A DNA stretch of 12,198 bases from Betaproteobacteria bacterium (lineage in GTDB: Bacteria; Pseudomonadota; Gammaproteobacteria; Burkholderiales; Burkholderiaceae_D). Position numbers and translations under genes: made by a program. Below the pieces are notes generated by a model. It made no database searches and had not been told where the DNA came from. It saw only the letters and a program-made list of their open reading frames with translations. The stretch is from NCBI GenBank assembly GCA_015655165.1, contig JAATFN010000450.1:1-12198 (forward strand), given 5' to 3'. Within the stretch, counting starts at the first letter, position 1, and every line of letters starts with the position of its first letter. Positions 1 through 6,947 of the stretch are shown in pieces.

Positions 1-578
1 ATACCAGTCTCGGGCAACAAAGCGACAGCGCGCTGCCACAGTTGATCCTCAATCGGCTTGGATCCAGGAAACCCTTCGACACCAAATACACGTGCAAAAA
101 CACGTTTGACGTTGCCATCGAGAATCGCCGCGCGCCGGCCATATGAAAACGCAGCAATCGCCGCCGCAGTCGAGCGTCCAATACCAGGTAAATCAGCCAG
201 TTTGTCAGGGTCATCCGGAAATCGGCCACTGTATTCAACAGCCACACGCTGGGCACAACGGTGCAAATTACGGGCACGGGTGTAATAACCCAGACCACTC
301 CAGTGCGCCATGACTTCTTCGCTAGGTGCTTTTGCGAGACTTGCCACATCCGGAAAACTTTCCAAAAACCGCTGGTAATACGGAATCACCGCACTTACCT
401 GTGTTTGCTGCAGCATGATTTCCGACAGCCAGACACGGTAAGCGTCACGCGTGTGCTGCCAAGGCAATGCATGGCGTCCATGCTGCTTTTGCCAGGCAAT
501 GACTGCCGCAGAAAATGACAGGTCAATGTACTGCTTGCTATTTGCCGGGTGACTTTTTTCAGTTAAGACACGTTTCAT
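1..578 (-). CDS. mutY: A/G-specific adenine DNA glycosylase MutY (partial, 3' end beyond window)
   Basis: MutY removes adenine mispaired with 8-oxoguanine or guanine, as part of the GO repair system acting on DNA in the cytoplasm. The first 192 codons are present. Visible motifs are the catalytic Glu53 in WLSEIMLQQTQV, the helix-hairpin-helix LPGIGRSTA at about 130-138, and the catalytic Asp154 in ILDGNVKRV. The 101-residue spacing between Glu and Asp equals that of E. coli MutY (Glu37/Asp138). The 4Fe-4S cysteines and the C-terminal 8-oxoG recognition domain would lie outside the window. The ATG at 578 sits in an ATGA overlap with the mutM stop, which suggests translational coupling and one transcript. 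The N-terminus is about 16 residues longer than in E. coli; no strong Shine-Dalgarno is visible. Identity is very sure; the exact start is slightly less so. Confidence 0.95.
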   Translation of the reverse strand, partial: MKRVLTEKSHPANSKQYIDLSFSAAVIAWQKQHGRHALPWQHTRDAYRVWLSEIMLQQTQVSAVIPYYQRFLESFPDVASLAKAPSEEVMAHWSGLGYYTRARNLHRCAQRVAVEYSGRFPDDPDKLADLPGIGRSTAAAIAAFSYGRRAAILDGNVKRVFARVFGVEGFPGSKPIEDQLWQRAVALLPETG

Positions 579-1396
579 CGCTGGCAGCCCGGACAATAGA
601 AAGTCGAACGTTGACCTTGTTTGATTTGCTTGATCGGTGTGCCGCATACACGACATGGTGCACCTGTTCTGCCATACACAAAATAACTTTGCTGAAAGTA
701 TCCGGAGCTGCCATCTACACCAATAAAATCTTTCAATGTACTACCGCCTTGTTCGATCGCAGCGGCCAAAATCTCGCGAATGACCACAGCCAACTTTTCA
801 TAACGCGGCAAAGAGATACGACCAGCCGCTGTTTTAGGATTAATGCCGGCTCTAAACAATGATTCACATGCATAGATATTGCCTACACCGACCACAATAT
901 CACCAGAAAGCAATACCTGTTTGATAGGCGCTTTTTTCTGGCGTGTCTTGTCATAGAGCAACCTGGCAGAAAAGCCGTCTTCCAACGGCTCTACTCCTAA
1001 ATGGCGCAATAACAGGTGCTCATTGACATGCCCGTTCTTGGCATCATGCCACAATACCGCACCAAATCGTCTGGGGTCGGTCATACGCACAGCCTGCGAA
1101 CCCAACACCAGATCGAAGTGATCATGCTTTTCCGGTGATGTTGCCGATGGAATTACCCGTAAATGCCCGGACATCCCCAAATGGATAATCAACGTACCAT
1201 GATCGAAATTGAGCAACAAGTATTTCCCGCGCCGACTTGTTGTTCTGACAACTTTCCCGTTCAATTGTTTCGCCAGATCAACAGGAAATGGCCAGCGCAA
1301 TCCTATATGGCGCAGTACCACATTACTGACCACCTTTCCTTGTACATGGGGTGTCACCCCTAGGCGGGTAACTTCAACTTCAGGTAATTCAGGCAT
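575..1396 (-). CDS. mutM: Formamidopyrimidine-DNA glycosylase MutM (Fpg)
   Basis: MutM is a bifunctional glycosylase and AP lyase that excises 8-oxoguanine and formamidopyrimidines from DNA. The protein has 273 aa (E. coli 269). The start is fixed by chemistry: the family needs Pro at position 2 as the nucleophile, and the ATG at 1396 gives MPELPEVEV with Pro2, Glu3 and Glu6. A longer reading to 1459 would bury that proline. Other family landmarks are Lys58 in RRGKYLL, HLGMSGHLR at about 72-80, and a C-terminal zinc finger CX2CX16CX2C (Cys248, 251, 268, 271) containing the invariant Arg263 in QRSTF. The gene overlaps mutY by 4 bases, so both GO-system glycosylases are probably made from one mRNA. 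The sequence before the start (TTAAGTGCC) offers only a weak ribosome binding site. Confidence 0.97.
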   Translation of the reverse strand: MPELPEVEVTRLGVTPHVQGKVVSNVVLRHIGLRWPFPVDLAKQLNGKVVRTTSRRGKYLLLNFDHGTLIIHLGMSGHLRVIPSATSPEKHDHFDLVLGSQAVRMTDPRRFGAVLWHDAKNGHVNEHLLLRHLGVEPLEDGFSARLLYDKTRQKKAPIKQVLLSGDIVVGVGNIYACESLFRAGINPKTAAGRISLPRYEKLAVVIREILAAAIEQGGSTLKDFIGVDGSSGYFQQSYFVYGRTGAPCRVCGTPIKQIKQGQRSTFYCPGCQR

Positions 1397-1560
1397 GGCA
1401 CTTAATGGAAATAAACAAGAGTCATATGATAATGCGGTTTTCTTGCCACATGCGAGCACTGTCTGCTAAACCGGCAAAGATGGTTTACACTTAGACCATG
1501 CCAAAAACGTCTTATTACGCGTAGAATCAGAATTCATCGCTCCAATTTTCTGGATATTAC
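1397..1560. promoter_or_regulatory. Divergent intergenic region between mutM and the TPR lipoprotein gene
   Basis: This 164-base AT-rich spacer must hold the start signals for two divergent units, mutM-mutY leftward and TPR-lolB-ispE rightward. On the + strand TAGAAT at 1522-1527 resembles a -10 box, but no good -35 lies 16-18 bases upstream, so it is only a weak candidate. I could not place a convincing promoter on the - strand. A dyad at 1480-1499 is listed separately. No small gene is evident here. Confidence 0.4.
1480..1499. repeat. 20-base imperfect inverted repeat, possible operator
   Basis: ATGGTTTA (1480-1487) faces TAGACCAT (1492-1499) across the four bases CACT. Seven of eight positions are complementary, and the eighth would be a T-G wobble in RNA. 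It lies in the divergent mutM/TPR spacer and overlaps a -35-like TTTACA at 1484-1489. No T-run follows on either strand, so it does not look like a terminator. A regulator binding site is possible, but no regulator gene is nearby to support it. Confidence 0.4.
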
Positions 1561-3378
1561 TTGAAAAAATCTTTTGCTATTGTCACTATTGCTCTGATGC
1601 TGTCTGCCTGCGCGGACATGCATGTATCAAAGCATCCATCCCCCGCAGTATCTTCGCCCGACATACTGGATACGACACCTGCTGCAAGTGCGGAACAGTT
1701 TACCGTCCAGCGTACATCGTTAAATACGGAAGAAAGCTTGCTGCCGACAGTCAGACTCGATGAAGCGATTTTATTCAAAGTCTTAAGTGCCGAAATTGCC
1801 TTCCAGCGTGGACTATGGCAAGCTTCCTACGTGACTTTTTTAAGTCTTGCCCAACAAACACAAGACCCGCGGCTGGCAAAACGTGCCGCCGAAGTTGCAA
1901 TTACTGCACGCAGCCAGTCTGAAGCATTAACGGCTGTACGCCTGTGGTCCGAGCTCGCACCTACCTCGGATGAAGCACTGCAAAACTATATCGGCTTGTT
2001 GATCCTTCGTAACAATACCGATGAAGTATCACGTATCTTGACCGAACATCTTAAAGAAGCACCGCCACACACACGTGGCATTCTGATTTTGAAGTCGCAA
2101 CGCATGATTGCGAACTTGAAAGACACCAAAGCCGCATTTGGGCTGATGGAAACGATTACAGCACCGTATGGCACCTTACTGGAAACCCATCTGGCATTAG
2201 CCCAAAGCGCGCACATCAATCATGATAGCAAACGTGCACGTGCCGAAGCAGAACTGGCGCTTAACATCAAACCTGACTCAGAACTGGCCATTCTGACATT
2301 GGCTCAAGTCTTGCCGGATGCGCAAGAAGCCACACAACGTGTCTCTGCGTTTTTAGTCCGTTATCCAAATGCCAAAGAAGTTCGCATTGCCTATGCACGT
2401 GAACTCATCGAGCAAAAACAATATGCACTCGCTTTACCACATTTCGAAACGTTATTAAGCCAGGATAATACGGATCTGACTGCCCTTTATGCATTGGGCA
2501 TCATTCACATCCAATTAAAGCAGTGGGAGAAAGCCGATACTTATTTACGCCGCTATCTGGCCGCGATTACCTCGGAGCAGTCCAATGACGACGAACAGGA
2601 GTCTAACAACGTACAGGATCCTGACAGCGTACGCATATTACTATCCCAAATTGCCGAGGAACGCCAAGACTATGCCAGTGCATTGAAATGGCTGTCGTTA
2701 AATGAACCCAATTTCGATACACAAATACGTCGTGCGCACTTATTTGCCAAACAAAACGATATCCCTTCAGCCCGTGGTATTTTAGTGCAACTGAAAAAGG
2801 AAACTAATGTGCCACTGGAGCAGCAGCAATTAATCCAGGCCGAAGCACTGATTCTAAGAGACGCCAACCGCAATAAAGAAGCTGCCAATGTACTAAAAAC
2901 CGGTTTAAAAGAATTCCCGGACAATACCAACTTGTTGTATGACTATGCCATGATCACCGAGAAACTGGGTGACTTTAAGGATATGGAAAATGTGTTACGC
3001 AAAATTATCCAGCTGTCCCCCGGCATGCAGCATGCCTATAACGCCTTGGGCTATTCGTTTGCCGAACGCAATATCCGCTTAGCCGAAGCGCAATCATTGA
3101 TCCAGAAAGCCTATCGCCTGGCACCAAACGACCCGTTTATTGCTGATAGTTTAGGCTGGGTCGAATACCGTCTGGGCAATCTATCCGCTGCGGAAAACCA
3201 TTTAAGACGTGCCTATGGCTTGCGTGCCGATCCGGAAATTGCCACCCATCTGGGAGAAATCCTGTGGATACAAAACAAAAAAGAAGAAGCAAAAAACATC
3301 TGGCGTGACGCACAACATAAAGATCCGCAAAATACCTTGTTGAAAGATACATTAGTCCGCTTGAATGCGCAGTTATGA
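1561..3378 (+). CDS. Tetratricopeptide-repeat lipoprotein
   Basis: The product is a 605-residue predicted lipoprotein built mostly of helical repeats. The N-terminus MKKSFAIVTIALMLSAC is a lipoprotein signal with lipobox LSAC, so Cys17 should be lipidated. The +2 residue is Ala, which under the E. coli rule favours sorting to the outer membrane. The C-terminal part holds the clearest TPR units, from about residues 461, 492, 526 and 559 (for example ALGYSFAERN..AEAQSLIQKAYRLAPND and SLGWVEYRLGNLSAAENHLRRAY). An acidic, Asn/Gln-rich insert lies near 338-353. The start is TTG, preceded by GGAT at 1552-1555; an in-frame TAG at 1522 with no ATG between makes it the first plausible start. Its 3' end overlaps lolB by 14 bases. 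TPR proteins here usually scaffold protein complexes; the specific partner is unknown. Confidence 0.88.
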   Translation: MKKSFAIVTIALMLSACADMHVSKHPSPAVSSPDILDTTPAASAEQFTVQRTSLNTEESLLPTVRLDEAILFKVLSAEIAFQRGLWQASYVTFLSLAQQTQDPRLAKRAAEVAITARSQSEALTAVRLWSELAPTSDEALQNYIGLLILRNNTDEVSRILTEHLKEAPPHTRGILILKSQRMIANLKDTKAAFGLMETITAPYGTLLETHLALAQSAHINHDSKRARAEAELALNIKPDSELAILTLAQVLPDAQEATQRVSAFLVRYPNAKEVRIAYARELIEQKQYALALPHFETLLSQDNTDLTALYALGIIHIQLKQWEKADTYLRRYLAAITSEQSNDDEQESNNVQDPDSVRILLSQIAEERQDYASALKWLSLNEPNFDTQIRRAHLFAKQNDIPSARGILVQLKKETNVPLEQQQLIQAEALILRDANRNKEAANVLKTGLKEFPDNTNLLYDYAMITEKLGDFKDMENVLRKIIQLSPGMQHAYNALGYSFAERNIRLAEAQSLIQKAYRLAPNDPFIADSLGWVEYRLGNLSAAENHLRRAYGLRADPEIATHLGEILWIQNKKEEAKNIWRDAQHKDPQNTLLKDTLVRLNAQL

Positions 3379-4027
3379 ATTGGATAGCATTGTGTTGAAA
3401 CACGTTAAGCACTATCTATCCCGTTTGGGTTGTGCTCCGATACTCGCATTGTCTCTGCTTGTAACAGGTTGCGCGACAACCACAACGGTCACAGACACAC
3501 AACTACTTCAAGTACGTTCATATGCCACAACTGCCGTCTTGGCCGGCAGATTATCGATTCGTTATGACGTAAACGGCACAGAACAAGCATCACACGGCAG
3601 TTTTACGTGGAATCAGCATAATGAACATACCACAGTACAATTATTGTCGCCGTTAGGACAGATTGTTGCTGTCATTACGATTTCTCCTGATCAAGCTACA
3701 CTTACTCAATCAAACCATGCAGAAAAAACCGCTGAGGACCCAGACACATTAATTCATGATGTCATTGGCTGGCCACTACCGATTAATGGCCTGCACTACT
3801 GGTTACAAGGTTTTAGCATTGAGCGTTCGGGCAAGCCCTTCCCCGTAAAAGCTGCCAATGAACCGGTCACAATGACAACACCCGACGCATGGCATATTAC
3901 CTATGCCAGTTGGGAGCCTGACAGCAACAATGCACTGCGCCCCAAACGCATCGATTTGTCACGCAATACAAAAGAAGCCGGTACAGTCGCAATACGTATC
4001 GTCATCGACGAATGGCAAACCCGCTAA
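3365..4027 (+). CDS. lolB: Outer-membrane lipoprotein receptor LolB
   Basis: LolB takes lipoproteins from the periplasmic carrier LolA and inserts them into the outer membrane; it is itself a lipoprotein. The signal ends in SLLVTGC, giving a lipidated Cys36 followed by Ala. The mature part matches the LolB fold: GRLSIRYDVNG, SHGSFTWNQ, LLSPLGQIVAVITI, then DVIGWPLPINGLHYWLQG and ASWEP..LRPKRIDLSR. At 220 aa it is near the usual 200-210. The ATG at 3365 overlaps the upstream TPR gene by 14 bases. A TTG at 3395 (MKHVKHYLSRLG...) gives a more typical 26-residue signal and has GGAT at 3382-3385 before it, so the true start may be 3395. The ispE start follows 9 bases after the stop, which points to one operon. 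Confidence 0.92.
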   Translation: MRSYELDSIVLKHVKHYLSRLGCAPILALSLLVTGCATTTTVTDTQLLQVRSYATTAVLAGRLSIRYDVNGTEQASHGSFTWNQHNEHTTVQLLSPLGQIVAVITISPDQATLTQSNHAEKTAEDPDTLIHDVIGWPLPINGLHYWLQGFSIERSGKPFPVKAANEPVTMTTPDAWHITYASWEPDSNNALRPKRIDLSRNTKEAGTVAIRIVIDEWQTR

Positions 4028-4036
4028 CATACAACC

Positions 4037-4906
4037 ATGTCCGCCTCATTACTTCATTGCCCGGCACCAGCCAAATTAAATCTGTTTTTGCATGTCACAG
4101 GGCGGCGTCCTGACGGATATCATTTGTTGCAATCGGTATTCCAGTTAATCGACCGCAGTGACATGCTCGACTTCACTGTACGTGATGATGGCATCATTCA
4201 CCATGTGACAGATGTGCCCGGAGTGCCCGAAGCATCCGACTTGATTGTCCGTGCGGCAACATTATTGCAAACGGCGGCAAACTGTCACCATCTGGGTGCC
4301 GATATTGCCATCCGGAAAATATTACCGATGGGGGTGGGGTTAGGCGGTGGTTCTTCCGATGCGGCAACGACACTTTATGCACTGAATTATCTATGGTCTT
4401 GTCATTTGGACCGGACACAATTAATGGCATTGGGCCTGCAATTGGGCGCCGATGTACCCTTCTTCTTATTCGGCCAAAATGCCTTTGTCGAAGGGGTCGG
4501 AGAAGCATTATTGCCTATAAAAACAGCACATTGCTGGTTTGTTGTGATTGAACCCGGAATTTCCGTACCAACTGCGATAATTTTTTCTGATAAGCAATTG
4601 ACAAGGAATACAAAACCTATCAGAATAACGGACTTTCCTGATGCCAATAATTATTTGCATGCTGGCTTCGGAAAAAACGACTTGGAAGTGGTAGCAGCAA
4701 AGCACTTTCCCGAAATCGAAACAGCACTTAACTGGGCCAAACAATTCGGGAATGCCATGATGACGGGTTCTGGATCTTGCATATTTTGTCCGGTTGAAAC
4801 AGAGCGGCAAGCAGATATGGTACTAGAACAAATACCGGCACAATGGACAGCTTGGAAAGCCAAGGCAATGGAACAACATCCTCTTGCCCATCTGACAAGA
4901 TCGTAA
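4037..4906 (+). CDS. ispE: 4-diphosphocytidyl-2-C-methyl-D-erythritol kinase IspE
   Basis: IspE is a GHMP-family kinase that phosphorylates CDP-methylerythritol with ATP in the MEP (non-mevalonate) route to isopentenyl diphosphate. The 289-aa length fits the family. The N-terminal PAPAKLNLFLHVTGRRPDGYH carries the catalytic lysine (Lys13), the glycine-rich ATP loop PMGVGLGGGSSDAATTL lies at about 97-113, and the catalytic Asp139 sits in LGADVPFFLFG. The third GHMP motif is MMTGSGSCIFC near 237-247. It begins 9 bases after the lolB stop, without a strong Shine-Dalgarno, so it is likely translated from the TPR-lolB-ispE mRNA. The position just upstream of tRNA-Gln and prs is common in betaproteobacteria. 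Confidence 0.97.
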   Translation: MSASLLHCPAPAKLNLFLHVTGRRPDGYHLLQSVFQLIDRSDMLDFTVRDDGIIHHVTDVPGVPEASDLIVRAATLLQTAANCHHLGADIAIRKILPMGVGLGGGSSDAATTLYALNYLWSCHLDRTQLMALGLQLGADVPFFLFGQNAFVEGVGEALLPIKTAHCWFVVIEPGISVPTAIIFSDKQLTRNTKPIRITDFPDANNYLHAGFGKNDLEVVAAKHFPEIETALNWAKQFGNAMMTGSGSCIFCPVETERQADMVLEQIPAQWTAWKAKAMEQHPLAHLTRS

Positions 4907-4918
4907 AAAATAAGTGTT

Positions 4919-4949
4919 TTGACGTTTTATGGTCAGCAGTGAGTAAAAT
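4919..4949 (+). promoter_or_regulatory. Candidate promoter for tRNA-Gln
   Basis: TTGACG (4919-4924) resembles a -35 box and TAAAAT (4944-4949) a -10 box, each with one mismatch to the sigma-70 consensus. The 19-base spacer is longer than ideal. The elements begin 13 bases after the ispE stop and would start transcription near 4956, about 14 bases before the mature tRNA, a normal leader length. Confidence 0.5.
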
Positions 4950-4969
4950 GGCAGACATCAAGGTTGCGT

Positions 4970-5046
4970 AGGGGAATCGCCAAGTTGGTTAAGGCACTGG
5001 ATTTTGATTCCAGCATTCGAAGGTTCGAATCCTTCTTCCCCTGCCA
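4970..5046 (+). tRNA. tRNA-Gln (anticodon UUG)
   Basis: The 77-base sequence folds as a full cloverleaf. The acceptor stem AGGGGAA/TTCCCCT (4970-4976 with 5036-5042) is perfect. The anticodon stem CTGGA/TCCAG (4997-5001 with 5009-5013) encloses the loop TTTTGAT with anticodon TTG at 5004-5006. The T-stem GAAGG/CCTTC has the canonical TTCGAAT loop. The discriminator base is G, as expected for glutamine, and the 3' CCA is encoded (5044-5046). UUG reads CAA and, by wobble, CAG. The site between ispE and prs is conserved in related bacteria. Confidence 0.97.
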
Positions 5047-5082
5047 TTAAATTTGGACAACGACATCGTCTAAACGTGAAAA

Positions 5083-5138
5083 AAAAGCCGTCAACGCAAG
5101 ACTAACAGAGTCACGCATTGCCGGCTTTTCGGTTTTTT
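5083..5138 (+). terminator. Terminator-like long hairpin after tRNA-Gln
   Basis: AAAAGCCG (5083-5090) pairs with CGGCTTTT (5122-5129). Inside, GCAA/TTGC (5096-5099 with 5118-5121) and GACT/AGTC (5100-5103 with 5109-5112) extend the stem around the loop AACAG, with bulges TCAAC and ACGCA. CGG and then six T (5133-5138) follow, giving a Rho-independent terminator shape. It would end the tRNA transcript 64 bases before the prs start. If so, prs needs its own promoter in 5139-5201 or in the hairpin itself; I see no clear one. Confidence 0.6.
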
Positions 5139-5201
5139 AACGCAATAAAAGGGCATCCCGATCTCTTTTTAAAGATAAGGCGCTCCTCTCAGGAAATCCA
5201 A

Positions 5202-6158
5202 ATGGCACTCGACAACCTGATGGTGTTTACCGGTAACGCAAACCCTGCTCTCGCACGTGACGTAGCAGCAAAACTTGGCGTACCACTTGGCAAAGCAAAT
5301 GTCTCCAAGTTCTCTGACGGCGAGGTCATGGTCGAAATCAATGAAAACGTCCGTGGTAAAGACGTGTTTGTTTTGCAATCGACATGTGTTCCGACGAACG
5401 ACAATCTGATTGAAATCATGTTAATGGTCGATGCATTAAAGCGCGCATCTGCCGGCCGTATTTCTGCAGCGATTCCCTACTTCGGTTACGCACGTCAGGA
5501 TCGCCGTCCGCGTTCTGCACGCGTTGCGATTTCTGCAAAAGTCGTTGCCAACATGCTGCAACATGTCGGTGTCGAACGTGTTCTGATTATGGATTTGCAT
5601 GCTGACCAGATTCAGGGGTTTTTCGATATACCGGTTGACAACATTTACGCATCACCGATTTTGTTGTCTGACTTGATCGAGAAAAACTATGGCGACCTGC
5701 TGGTGGTCTCCCCTGACGTTGGTGGCGTTGTTCGTGCCCGTGCCCTGGCAAAGAAACTGCACTGTGATCTGGCAATTATCGACAAACGTCGCCCAAAAGC
5801 CAACGTCTCGGAAGTCATGAATATTATCGGTGAAGTCGAAGGTCGTAACTGTGTCATTATGGACGACATGGTTGACACAGCCGGCACACTGACAAAAGCA
5901 GCTGAAGTGCTGAAAGAGCGTGGCGCTAAAAAAGTGGTCGCTTACTGTACGCACCCTGTTTTATCAGGTCCTGCGATCGACCGTATTGTCAGCTCACCAT
6001 TAGATGAATTGGTTGTAACAGATACAATCCCATTATCAGATGCAGCGAAAGCCTGCAGCAAAATCCGCCAGTTGTCTTGTGCGGCGTTGTTAGCAGAAAC
6101 ATTCCGTCGTATTAGCACTGGTGACTCGGTCATGTCGCTGTTTGCAGAACAAGAGTAA
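5202..6158 (+). CDS. prs: Ribose-phosphate pyrophosphokinase (PRPP synthetase)
   Basis: Prs makes phosphoribosyl pyrophosphate from ribose 5-phosphate and ATP, feeding purine, pyrimidine, histidine, tryptophan and NAD synthesis. The 318-aa class I enzyme (E. coli 315) shows [20 protein letters not shown], the ATP-site segment [12 protein letters not shown] at about 97-107, the signature [17 protein letters not shown] at 131-147 with metal-binding His133, the flexible catalytic loop DKRRPKA near 194-200, and the PRPP loop [11 protein letters not shown] at 220-230. The ATG at 5202 was chosen because [12 protein letters not shown] is the usual N-terminus and AGGA (5191-5194) lies 7 bases ahead. 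A TTG at 5118 would add 28 residues encoded by the upstream terminator hairpin and is unlikely. rplY follows after 98 bases. Confidence 0.97.
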   Translation: MALDNLMVFTGNANPALARDVAAKLGVPLGKANVSKFSDGEVMVEINENVRGKDVFVLQSTCVPTNDNLIEIMLMVDALKRASAGRISAAIPYFGYARQDRRPRSARVAISAKVVANMLQHVGVERVLIMDLHADQIQGFFDIPVDNIYASPILLSDLIEKNYGDLLVVSPDVGGVVRARALAKKLHCDLAIIDKRRPKANVSEVMNIIGEVEGRNCVIMDDMVDTAGTLTKAAEVLKERGAKKVVAYCTHPVLSGPAIDRIVSSPLDELVVTDTIPLSDAAKACSKIRQLSCAALLAETFRRISTGDSVMSLFAEQE

Positions 6159-6256
6159 TATTTTTTACCTCTTCTTGTAAAAGAGAAGAGGCTTTCCAAT
6201 CCCTTGGTCGCGAGGGGTTGTTTAACGCGGGTAACACCGCATTTTTGGAGTTCATC
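6159..6256 (+). promoter_or_regulatory. Structured intergenic leader before rplY
   Basis: The prs-rplY spacer holds three successive inverted repeats. CCTCTTCT/AGAAGAGG pairs 6168-6175 with 6184-6191; a shorter CCCT...AGGG pair lies within about 6200-6216; and GCGG/CCGC pairs 6227-6230 with 6237-6240, followed by ATTTTTGGAG. The last hairpin ends 6 bases before the GGAG ribosome binding site (6247-6250). None has a full T-run after a strong stem, so a simple terminator is unlikely. It could be an mRNA-processing or translational control leader, but that is inference from base pairing alone. Confidence 0.35.
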
Positions 6257-6874
6257 ATGAAAGTAGTCGCATTTCCACGCACATTGCAGGGGACCGGAGC
6301 GAGCCGCCGCCTGCGTAACGCTGGTCAGACACCTGGTATCGTTTACGGTGGCAAGTCTGAACCATTAAGCATCACTTTAGACCACAATGCGTTGTACCAT
6401 GCATTGAAAAAAGAAGCGTTCCACGCTTCAATTCTGGATCTGGAAATTGATGGCAAAGTCGAGCAAGTTCTGTTGCGTGACTTCCAAGTCCACGCATACA
6501 AACAACTGGTTTTACACGTTGACTTCCAACGCGTTGACGCTTCCCAAAAACTGACAGTCAAAGTGCCTGTGCATTTCATCAATGCAGAAGCATCTCCTGC
6601 AGTCAAAGTGTCAGCTGGTATCATCAGCCACGTGACAACCGAACTGGAAATTTCCTGTTTGCCTAAAGACTTGCCTGAGTTCATTCAAGTCGACTTGTCT
6701 ACACTGGATGTTGGCCATTCGATTCACTTGGCAGATATCACATTCCCTGCCGGCGTCTCTGCTCTCAGTACAGAAAACATCACTTTGGCAACGGCTTCCA
6801 AGCCAGCTGCCGCAGAAGCTGAGGTTGCTGCTCCTGCTGCACCGGCCGCACCAGCTGCTCCTGCCGCAGAATAA
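6257..6874 (+). CDS. rplY: 50S ribosomal protein L25 / Ctc form
   Basis: L25 binds 5S rRNA in the large ribosomal subunit. This 205-aa protein is the long two-domain (TL5/Ctc) type rather than the 94-residue E. coli form. Residues 1-94 are the L25 domain ([51 protein letters not shown]) and 95-180 the C-terminal beta domain ([33 protein letters not shown]). A low-complexity Ala/Pro tail ([15 protein letters not shown], about 191-205) follows, a feature common in proteobacterial Ctc. The ATG at 6257 has GGAG 6 bases ahead; a start at 6218 would add residues absent from the family. It is probably transcribed with prs, and a palindrome and terminator close the unit. In many relatives pth comes next; it does not here. 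Confidence 0.96.
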   Translation: MKVVAFPRTLQGTGASRRLRNAGQTPGIVYGGKSEPLSITLDHNALYHALKKEAFHASILDLEIDGKVEQVLLRDFQVHAYKQLVLHVDFQRVDASQKLTVKVPVHFINAEASPAVKVSAGIISHVTTELEISCLPKDLPEFIQVDLSTLDVGHSIHLADITFPAGVSALSTENITLATASKPAAAEAEVAAPAAPAAPAAPAAE

Positions 6875-6892
6875 ACAACGCGTTGTTTATTC
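6869..6892. repeat. 24-base perfect palindrome spanning the rplY stop codon
   Basis: The half-site GAATAAACAACG (6869-6880) is followed at once by its exact reverse complement (6881-6892) with no spacer. The rplY stop TAA (6872-6874) lies inside the left arm. One base further, at 6893, the terminator arm begins. As RNA it would form a second hairpin next to the terminator; as DNA it has perfect dyad symmetry. Function unknown. Confidence 0.85.
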
Positions 6893-6923
6893 AACAAAAC
6901 CCGCTTTTAGCGGGTTTTGTTTT
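6893..6923. terminator. Rho-independent terminator between rplY and the M61 peptidase gene
   Basis: AACAAAACCCGCT (6893-6905) pairs perfectly with AGCGGGTTTTGTT (6909-6921) around a TTT loop. The GC core is flanked by A-rich and T-rich arms, so the U-rich tract can form on both strands. It lies 18 bases after the rplY stop and 26 bases beyond the stop of the convergent peptidase gene, and probably serves both. Confidence 0.9.
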
Positions 6924-6947
6924 ATGTGTACCGCTATACCAATGTGC

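Noticed and set aside
1397..1459. A 21-residue N-terminal extension of MutM from an ATG at 1459
   Set aside because: MutM needs proline at position 2 as its nucleophile, so the start must be the ATG at 1396.
5106..5119. A 14-base stretch (ACAGAGTCACGCAT) matching in reverse complement near 9257-9270
   Set aside because: One match of this length between two places is about what chance allows in a 12-kb window, and one copy overlaps the end of the NTF2-like coding region.
5118..5201. A 28-residue N-terminal extension of Prs from a TTG at 5118
   Set aside because: The TTG lies inside the terminator-like hairpin, the added residues do not resemble Prs, and ATG at 5202 has a good Shine-Dalgarno and the normal [12 protein letters not shown] start.
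6827..6871. Short GC-rich repeated codons at the end of rplY as a possible tandem repeat or slippage site
   Set aside because: They encode the low-complexity Ala/Pro tail common in the Ctc form of L25; codons vary, and the frame is intact.
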